Source: Desulfurobacteriaceae bacterium
GTDB lineage: Bacteria; Aquificota; Aquificia; Desulfurobacteriales; Desulfurobacteriaceae
Assembly: GCA_027063785.1 (NCBI GenBank)
Contig: JAMORC010000063.1
Span: forward strand, 116,836-180,835
Length of the DNA: 64,000 bases
Reading direction: 5' to 3'
Shown here: in pieces, positions 57,901 to 64,000 of the stretch
Position numbering within the stretch: position 1 is the first letter of the stretch
Layout: every line of letters begins with the position of its first letter
The notes under the pieces: generated by a model
The model's input: the letters and a program-made list of their open reading frames with translations, nothing else
Told to the model about the DNA's origin: nothing
The model's database searches: none
Program-made: the position numbers and the translations under genes

Positions 57901-60900
57901 ATGAAAGTGGCAGAGTTCCACAGGATGTGTCCTAACTGTGAAGGCCTTATTTCTGATGAAAGGTTGAAAGCAGGGCTTCCCTGTGAAAAGTGTCTTGAAA
58001 GGGCTTTGGAGTTCAGGAATCGGAAAGAGATCTGTTTACGTCTTGAAGAAGGCGGAAAACTCAAGGAATTTAGTAAGCTCTGTGAGATTGATGCTTTTGT
58101 AGAAAAATATTCTGAGTTTTTTAAGGAAAAAACGGGATTTACTCCTTGGTCGTTGCAGGTTACTTGGGCAAAGAGAGTGGCTCTTAGGAAATCCTTTACG
58201 ATGATTGCCCCTACCGGGGTCGGTAAAACCACCTGGGGGCTTGTCACAGCAGCTTTTCTTGATGGCAGGGTCTATATCCTTGTCCCCACGCGCCTTCTCG
58301 TTCTCCAAACAGTTGAAAGGCTTAAGGCTTTTACTGACAAGAAGATAGTTGCTTACACCGGAAAGAAAAAAGAGAAAGAGGTAATAAAGGAAGGAAAATT
58401 CGACATTCTTGTGACTACTACCAACTTTCTTTACAGGAATTTTGACATTATTCCGAAGCCTTTTAACTTCGTTTTTGTTGATGATGTGGATTCCCTTTTG
58501 AAGAGTGCTAGAAATGTTGATAAGGTGATAATGCTTCTCGGTTTTGATGAGAAGGACTTGGAACTTGCAAACAGAGTTCTTGAAATAAAGAGCCGCCTTG
58601 CCAGGCTTGGGGAAAAAGCGGACAAAAGGTTAATCGATAGACTCAGAAAATACGAGTCCATACTTGAAGCCAAGCGGGAAAAGATGGAAAACGTTCTCGT
58701 TGTTTCCTCGGCCACATCTCAGCCGAAGTCAAGGAGGGTGAAGCTTTTTAGAGAGCTTCTCGGCTTTGAGGTTGGTAAGTCAGCAACAGCCCTGAGGAAC
58801 GTTGAGGACATTTTAGTAGGAACAGACAAGCCTTACCTTGAGAGAGCTGTTGAGTTTATCAAGCACTACGGTAAAGGTGTTTTTGTCTTTATCTCCGCTG
58901 ACATGGGGAAGGAATTTGTTGATGAGGTCGTCCGGAAACTTAACGCTTCTGGCATACCTTCTGTTTCCTATGAAGAGTTTACTCCAGAAAAACAGAAGGA
59001 ATTTATTGAGGGAAAAATATGGGCTGCAGTTGGAATAGCCAGTTACAGGAATCCCTTGGCGAGGGGAATAGACCTGCCTCAGGCTGTCAGGTATGCCGTT
59101 TTCTTGGGCGTGCCCAAAATGGAGTTTAGCGTAAAGCTTACCCTCTCTCCTGTTAAGCTTTTCGGACTTCTTCTTACCCTCAGAGAGCTTTTCTCCGATG
59201 AGGAACAGGTAAAGGTTATTACCTACATAACTTACTTAAAGCGGTATTTGAGCCTAAAGGAGGAACTCCTTGATAGATATCCTGCAGTGAAGAAAAAGCT
59301 TGAAGAGATAAAAGCTTTTCTGGAGGAGCACTTAAACAATGAGGAATTTATAGAGAGGATAAGGCGCTCGGATACGGTGTCCCTTAAGGAAGAGGGAGAT
59401 GAGCTTTACGTTGTTGTCGGAGATGCTGCTGGTTACATACAGGCTTCGGGAAGGACTTCAAGGATGTTTGCGGGAGGCCTTACGAAAGGTGTCGCCATAA
59501 TGTTTGTTGATGACATAAAGGCATTTAACTCTTTAAGGAAAAGGGTTTTGGTTTTCTTAGAGGATGTTAACTTTAAGGTTTTGGATGTTGATAGGGGAAA
59601 GGAACTGGCAGAGAGGTTGGGATTACCCCTTATTAGCGAGAATGATCTGGAAACTGTCTTTAAGGTTGTAGATAAAGACAGGGAAAGGGTAAGGGAGATA
59701 CTATCTGGGGAAATCAGGGTAGAGACTAAAAGCCTTGTAAGGACTGGACTTGTCGTAGTTGAATCTCCTAACAAGGCTAGGACAATAGCCAACTTTTTCG
59801 GTAAACCTGTAAGGAGGAGGATAAAGGATATCGATGCTTACGAAATTAACCTCGGAAACAGGCTTCTTTTGCTTACTGCTTCAAAAGGGCATGTCTTTGA
59901 CTTAACCGTTAGGGATGGTAAATGGGGAGTCAAGGAGGAAAAGGGCAGGTTTATTCCCGTTTACGATACGATAAAGTACTGCACGAAGTGTAACGAGCAG
60001 ACTACAGAACCTTTTTGTTCGAAATGTAAAGGAAAGCCGGACATTGATAAGATATCTGTGGTGGAGGCCTTAAGGGAACTCGGCCTTGAGATAGATGAGG
60101 TTCTTATTGCCAGTGATCCCGATACAGAGGGAGAAAAGATTGGCTGGGACGTAGGGGTTGTCCTCAAACCTTATCAGATGAAAATGAGGAGGATGGAGTT
60201 TCACGAAGTTACCAAGTGGGCTTTTTTGGAGGCTTTGGAAAATCCCAGAGAGGTAGATGAGAATCTTGTTAAGGCACAGATAGTCAGGAGGGTGGCTGAT
60301 AGGTGGGTTGGTTTTTCGCTGAGCCAACACCTCTGGAGAGTTTTCGGTAAACATTGGCTATCTGCCGGCAGGGTTCAAACTCCTGTCCTCGGATGGGTGA
60401 TAGAGAGGTATGATCAGAGTAAGCAAAAGGTTGGTATAGTATCGGTAGATACGGAGGTCGGTAAGTTTTCCTTTCGTATAGAGGACTTACGACTTTTCAA
60501 CTCCCTCATTCCGGATAAGGTAAAGGTAAAAGTTGAAGGATTTGGAGTGAAAGAGAAAAATCCCCATCCGCCCTTTAACACGGGGGAACTTCTCCGTGAA
60601 GCTAACGCCGTTTTAGGACTTTCTGCCGAAGAGGTTATGAACTTAGCTCAGGAGCTTTTCGAGAACGGTTTTATAACCTACCACAGAACTGATTCTACGA
60701 GGGTTTCAACTGTCGGGATGGGAGTTGCTAAAGAATACATAACTGAGAGGTTTGGACCCGAATTTGTAAAGCTGAGGCCGTGGGGAGAGGGAGGTGCTCA
60801 CGAGTGTATAAGACCTACAAGACCTGTTGATTCGGAGGGTTTGAGGACGCTCGTTTCTGTTTCCGGTTCTACATCAAGAATGACAGAAAATCATTACAAT

Positions 60901-61467
60901 CTCTATGATTTAATTTTCAAAAGATTTATAGCTTCCCAGATGGTACCGGCAAAGGTCAGAAGCGTTACTTTGAAAATTAAGCTGCTTCCGGCAGACGTTG
61001 AGGTTGAAGAAGAGAGGATTGTTGAAGTAGTAGAGCCGGGCTGGAGCCTCCTCATTCCTTTAAAGGTCGAACCTTTGGGCTTTGAACCGAAAGAAGGAGA
61101 GACTTACTACTTTGAAGTTGTTTCTTACAGGAAAAGGAGGGTTCCTAAAGTCCTTCCTTATACTCAGGGAGAACTTGTTGAAGAGATGAGGAAGAGGAGA
61201 ATAGGGAGACCTTCAACTTACGCAAAGATCGTGGAAACTCTGCTCGACAGGGGGTACGTTGTTGAGAAAAACCGCAGGCTTTACCCGACAGCTATGGGCA
61301 GGAAAGTCTACGGTTATCTGGTCGATAAGTTTCCAGAGTATACGTCCGAAGAGTTTACGAGGAGGCTGGAAGAATTAATGGATATGGTGGAGGAAGGGAA
61401 AGCCGATTATCAGGAGATAATCAGGGGTTTAAAACCGGTCCTTAAGTTTGCCGGGATTAACATTTAA
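57901..61467 (+). CDS. rgy: Reverse gyrase
   Basis: The 1188-residue protein adds positive supercoils to DNA and is the one hallmark of hyperthermophiles. An N-terminal zinc finger (CPNCEGL... CEKC, about 10-31) is followed by a helicase-like domain with Walker A PTGVGKTT (104-111), VPTRLLVLQ and DDVD (194-197). The topoisomerase IA part starts with VVESPNKA near residue 620, has a second zinc finger CTKC... CSKC (about 694-709), ASDPDTEGEKIGWD, EFHEVTKWAF, SAGRVQTPVLGW and the nicking Tyr927 in FITYHRTDS. All domains are intact and the chain is single, not split. It is preceded by GGGGTGAAAT and overlaps truB by 39 bases. Confidence 0.99.
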   Translation: MKVAEFHRMCPNCEGLISDERLKAGLPCEKCLERALEFRNRKEICLRLEEGGKLKEFSKLCEIDAFVEKYSEFFKEKTGFTPWSLQVTWAKRVALRKSFTMIAPTGVGKTTWGLVTAAFLDGRVYILVPTRLLVLQTVERLKAFTDKKIVAYTGKKKEKEVIKEGKFDILVTTTNFLYRNFDIIPKPFNFVFVDDVDSLLKSARNVDKVIMLLGFDEKDLELANRVLEIKSRLARLGEKADKRLIDRLRKYESILEAKREKMENVLVVSSATSQPKSRRVKLFRELLGFEVGKSATALRNVEDILVGTDKPYLERAVEFIKHYGKGVFVFISADMGKEFVDEVVRKLNASGIPSVSYEEFTPEKQKEFIEGKIWAAVGIASYRNPLARGIDLPQAVRYAVFLGVPKMEFSVKLTLSPVKLFGLLLTLRELFSDEEQVKVITYITYLKRYLSLKEELLDRYPAVKKKLEEIKAFLEEHLNNEEFIERIRRSDTVSLKEEGDELYVVVGDAAGYIQASGRTSRMFAGGLTKGVAIMFVDDIKAFNSLRKRVLVFLEDVNFKVLDVDRGKELAERLGLPLISENDLETVFKVVDKDRERVREILSGEIRVETKSLVRTGLVVVESPNKARTIANFFGKPVRRRIKDIDAYEINLGNRLLLLTASKGHVFDLTVRDGKWGVKEEKGRFIPVYDTIKYCTKCNEQTTEPFCSKCKGKPDIDKISVVEALRELGLEIDEVLIASDPDTEGEKIGWDVGVVLKPYQMKMRRMEFHEVTKWAFLEALENPREVDENLVKAQIVRRVADRWVGFSLSQHLWRVFGKHWLSAGRVQTPVLGWVIERYDQSKQKVGIVSVDTEVGKFSFRIEDLRLFNSLIPDKVKVKVEGFGVKEKNPHPPFNTGELLREANAVLGLSAEEVMNLAQELFENGFITYHRTDSTRVSTVGMGVAKEYITERFGPEFVKLRPWGEGGAHECIRPTRPVDSEGLRTLVSVSGSTSRMTENHYNLYDLIFKRFIASQMVPAKVRSVTLKIKLLPADVEVEEERIVEVVEPGWSLLIPLKVEPLGFEPKEGETYYFEVVSYRKRRVPKVLPYTQGELVEEMRKRRIGRPSTYAKIVETLLDRGYVVEKNRRLYPTAMGRKVYGYLVDKFPEYTSEEFTRRLEELMDMVEEGKADYQEIIRGLKPVLKFAGINI

Positions 61468-62319
61468 CAGGACTGTTTCGGGTTTTAAGTAACCTTTAGA
61501 GACTTTACCGACTCCTATGAAGCCTTTGGGAGAAAAAATTTTGTAAACCCCTTCTTCTAAGTCGGACTTAATCTTGGCGCCGTTTCTAAACATTTTCGCT
61601 TCCCTTTCATCAAGGCTGAGGGAAGGAAAGGGGAGGATTTTCTCTATCGGTACCAGGAATTTTTCCACGCCTTTCTTTTTCAACTCCTCAATCGTTACTG
61701 CTTCTTCAACTGAAATATTCCCGATCCTTGTTCTTCTCAGCTCTGCCACAACAGCATCACAGCCGAGGGCTTTTCCTATGTCGTGAATGAGGGATCTCAC
61801 GTAAGTTCCCGAAGAGCAACATACTTCTAATGTAAAATCGGGATACTCGAAGTGAGTGAGGTTTATGGAGTACACTTTGACAGTCCTTGCTTTAATTTCA
61901 AAAAACTCTCCTTGCCTAGCAAGCTCATAGGCTCTTTTTCCCTTTATCCTTACTGCTGAGAAGGGAGGGGGCACTTGGGATATTTCCCCTTTAAAGTCTT
62001 GAATTACCCTCTCAATGTCTTCCTTTTTTATCTCGGGACATTCTATTTCTTTAACATTACCGTCGATGTCGTAAGTGTCCGAGGATAATCCCAACCTGCC
62101 CCTTACGAAGTAACACTTGTCCTGTTTTATGAGGTATCTGGAAAACCGCGTTGCCTTTCCGACTGCCAGGATGAGTAGACCCGTGGCGAGAGGATCGAGA
62201 GTTCCCGTATGTCCAACCTTTACCTTCTTCGGCAGGAGTTTCCGAACCTGCTCAACTACCCCGTGGGACGTTATCCCTGCCGGTTTATCTATTACAAGGA
62301 ATCCATTTATATCCTTCAA
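61429..62319 (-). CDS. truB: tRNA pseudouridine-55 synthase TruB
   Basis: TruB makes pseudouridine 55 in the T-loop of tRNA. The 296-residue protein has GFLVIDKPAGITSHGVVEQVRKL, the catalytic Asp in GHTGTLDPLATGLLILAVG near residue 43, and RGRLGLSSDTYDIDG and CSSGTYVRSLIHDIGKALGCDAVVAELRRTRIG. The C-terminal PUA-like domain ends at about 290. The gene is two bases from the secretin stop. It converges on reverse gyrase with a 39-base overlap. Confidence 0.97.
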   Translation of the reverse strand: MKDINGFLVIDKPAGITSHGVVEQVRKLLPKKVKVGHTGTLDPLATGLLILAVGKATRFSRYLIKQDKCYFVRGRLGLSSDTYDIDGNVKEIECPEIKKEDIERVIQDFKGEISQVPPPFSAVRIKGKRAYELARQGEFFEIKARTVKVYSINLTHFEYPDFTLEVCCSSGTYVRSLIHDIGKALGCDAVVAELRRTRIGNISVEEAVTIEELKKKGVEKFLVPIEKILPFPSLSLDEREAKMFRNGAKIKSDLEEGVYKIFSPKGFIGVGKVSKGYLKPETVLLNVNPGKLKDRF

Positions 62320-62321
62320 TG

Positions 62322-64000
62322 TTACTCTACTTTTTCTCCCTTGCTGTTCATGATTTCGGGTGTGATAAATATCAGGAGTTTCTTCTTGCTGTAGTTTTCG
62401 ACCTTGCTCCTAAATAGCCATCCCAGTAGAGGGATTCTTGAAAGCCCGGGAACGGATGTGTTTGAAACGTGCTTCTCCTTTTCGTATATGCCGCCGATAA
62501 CAACGGTTTCTCCGTTTCTAACAATAACTTTTGACTTTGCATTCCTCGTATTAATGGCCGGCTCGTTGCTGCCGGTTACTGCAACGTAATCGTAGTTTGG
62601 CGAATCTTTTCTGACTTCCAGATCAAGGATTATTCTTCCGTCCTTCGTTATGTGGGGTTTAACTTTAAGGATTAGGGATGCCTTTTTGAATTCTATGTTG
62701 TAACTCGTTGCCCCTCCGGATCCAACTGTAGATTCTGTGTAAGGAATTTCTACACCCTGTTCGATAGAGGCTTCCTGATTATCCAGAGTCATGATTTTCG
62801 GGCTTGAAATGACTTGAGCATCTCCGTCGAGCTGAAGTGCTTTAAGTGCAAGTTCTACTCTCATGGTTTGGGATTTATTCAGTATGCCAAGAGCGAGGGT
62901 TGAGTCGGTAACCGGTAGATCAAAAACATTTAGTTTGTCAGGGTCAAGTAGCTGTGAGTATTCGGATATGTTATATCCGTAACTACCTCCTATGTAAGGG
63001 GCGTGGGTGTCGTGGCCTATTTTATTGAGAACACTTATGTACCAGGAAAATCCGAGTTCCTTTTCGGCGCTCGATGAGACCTCTACTAATTTGGCCTTTA
63101 CCATTACCTGTTTTGCGGGTTTATCTATCTTCTTTACGAGGGCTAGAATCTGTCTGTAGTGGTTTTCCGTAACCTTGAGTATTAGGGAGTTCGTTGAAGA
63201 GTTAACGGTAACTTTTTCTCTTGACTGTTTTTTACCTCCTGAGTATACGATTTCCGTTATGTTTTTAGCGACTTCATTGGCGTCGACGTAGTTAAGTGGG
63301 AGTATGTAGGTTTTAACAGGCTCGAGAGCTTCTTCTTTAGATATATCCTCTTTTTTAAGAATTCTTATATACTCTGGAGTTTCTACGTAGGTTAATCCGA
63401 GGGGATCTAGGACAGCTTTTAGGGCATCTTTCCAATAAATTGGAGTTTTAAAGTCTACGTCAACTTTTCCTGAAACGTTGGGGTTGAATACGACGTTAAC
63501 GCCTGCGATGCTGGCAATAGCCTTAACTACGGAGCGAACATCTGCGTTAGTAAACTTAAGGGCTACTTTCGGTTCCTCCTTGGATACTCTCAGTTTTCCT
63601 TCTGCTTTACCTTTTTTAACTCCTGCTATCTTAAGAGTTATTCTCTTTCCTGAACTTGTTACCTCTATCGCTTTCACATTGTTTCCCAGCAATACTTCTA
63701 TTTTACCTCCTTCCGGTGAGTTTCCGAAGGAAACTTCCTTAATAAATAGAGAAGGGGGGCGGAACTTACCGTTTTCTATGTAAAGTCTTTTTGTAAAAAT
63801 TAAAAGCTTGTTGCCGGATTTTTCGTAGGATATCTCGGGAATCGGTTCGGGAAATTCTATTTGAACGAGTTCCCCTTTAACCGTTCTGTTTACAAAAATT
63901 TTCGGTTTCAAAAACTTGTTGGAATACACTTTAATATCAAATGTTCCATCCAACGATTTGACTTTTAAAAAACCTTCTTTGCTGAGGAGCAGTTTAACTT
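62322..64000 (-). CDS. pilQ: Type IV pilus / type II-type secretin (PilQ-like), N-terminus missing
   Basis: The frame is open from the window edge at 64000 to a stop at 62322, about 558 codons, so the true start is beyond the window; an internal TTG at 63953 is not the start. The visible part has AMIN-like beta domains near its beginning, an STN/N-domain with FTNADVRSVVKAIASIAGVNVVFNP, a second N-domain with LPLNYVDANEVAKNI and the secretin core. That core carries VMVKAKLVEVSSSAEKELGFSW, MTLDNQEASIEQGVEIPYTEST and VPGLSRIPLLGWLFRSK. It forms the outer-membrane channel of type IV pili or of a type II secretion system; the AMIN domain favours PilQ. Confidence 0.92.
   Translation of the reverse strand, partial: VKLLLSKEGFLKVKSLDGTFDIKVYSNKFLKPKIFVNRTVKGELVQIEFPEPIPEISYEKSGNKLLIFTKRLYIENGKFRPPSLFIKEVSFGNSPEGGKIEVLLGNNVKAIEVTSSGKRITLKIAGVKKGKAEGKLRVSKEEPKVALKFTNADVRSVVKAIASIAGVNVVFNPNVSGKVDVDFKTPIYWKDALKAVLDPLGLTYVETPEYIRILKKEDISKEEALEPVKTYILPLNYVDANEVAKNITEIVYSGGKKQSREKVTVNSSTNSLILKVTENHYRQILALVKKIDKPAKQVMVKAKLVEVSSSAEKELGFSWYISVLNKIGHDTHAPYIGGSYGYNISEYSQLLDPDKLNVFDLPVTDSTLALGILNKSQTMRVELALKALQLDGDAQVISSPKIMTLDNQEASIEQGVEIPYTESTVGSGGATSYNIEFKKASLILKVKPHITKDGRIILDLEVRKDSPNYDYVAVTGSNEPAINTRNAKSKVIVRNGETVVIGGIYEKEKHVSNTSVPGLSRIPLLGWLFRSKVENYSKKKLLIFITPEIMNSKGEKVE

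Noticed and set aside
1..64000. CRISPR array or other cas genes that would explain the RAMP protein
   Set aside because: I found no set of evenly spaced direct repeats and no Cas1, Cas2, Cas6 or Cas10 sequence anywhere in the window. The RAMP gene is therefore reported without a CRISPR locus.
1..64000. Insertion sequence, integrase or prophage
   Set aside because: No transposase, integrase or phage protein and no flanking repeats were seen. The accessory operon does not sit next to a tRNA, and its codon use looks like that of its neighbours.

Overview
The window reads as a chromosomal segment of a hyperthermophilic, diderm, autotrophic-type bacterium, most likely Aquificota and probably Desulfurobacteriaceae (inference; no rRNA is present). 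The evidence is an intact single-chain reverse gyrase (57901-61467), outer-membrane and lipid A genes (lpxC, lpxI, kdsB, lspA, a beta-barrel protein ending in Trp, a pilus-type secretin), a split MetF/MetV methylenetetrahydrofolate reductase, and hydrogenase/nickel genes (hypE, nikR). Genes are extremely tightly packed. Start codons are often TTG or GTG with strong GGAGG ribosome sites, most neighbours overlap by 1-20 bases, and no stretch over 300 bases lacks a gene. I see no tRNA, rRNA, CRISPR array, insertion sequence or integrase.

Layout. 1-2446 (minus): end-truncated iron-sulfur flavoprotein, GTPase Der, and a zinc-ribbon protein of unknown role. 2552-5623 (minus): a six-gene accessory operon with its own promoter, encoding an unknown 230-residue protein, a Csm5-like RAMP protein, a prefoldin-alpha-like coiled coil, a 52-residue protein, an anchored extracytoplasmic protein and a four-helix membrane protein. 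No other cas gene or array is present; this is the most novel part of the window. 5768-9879 (minus): murB, pyrG, kdsB, purQ, purS, joining CTP synthesis to the CTP-using Kdo activation step. 9931-14017 (plus): CPBP protease, lspA, B12-binding radical SAM enzyme, lpxC, small membrane protein. 14014-18858 (minus): NtrY-like kinase, NAD(P)HX repair enzyme, def, TIM-barrel protein. 18916-21614 (plus): outer-membrane barrel protein, hisI, hisE.

21719-33877 (minus) holds two units separated by a terminator and promoter at about 24900-24930: metG, PBP and HIT; then, reading in transcription order, argS, SPOR protein, TatD-radical SAM fusion, nikR, yebC, lytic transglycosylase, trmI, tolQ-like, xth and dapD. 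33994-39784 (plus): dicarboxylate/glutamate symporter, HAD phosphatase, UbiA prenyltransferase, MarC, dtd, MscS and bioW. 39733-42381 (minus): mnmE, M23 peptidase, bactofilin. 42438-45115 (plus): glmS and purU. 45112-51247 (minus): two SurA-type chaperones, metV, metF, uppS, cdsA, hypE, fetB-like permease. 51367-56705 (plus): the yceD-rpmF-plsX-fabH block followed by fabK, ribH, nusB and lpxI. 56702-57832 (minus): iron alcohol dehydrogenase. 57901-61467 (plus): reverse gyrase. 61429-64000 (minus): truB and a secretin cut by the window end.

Functionally the core is envelope building (peptidoglycan, lipid A, phospholipid, lipoprotein, pilus secretin), translation and tRNA modification, C1/folate chemistry, purine/pyrimidine supply and thermophile DNA topology. 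Five of the six convergent gene pairs overlap at their ends, three of them by an interlocked four-base stop.
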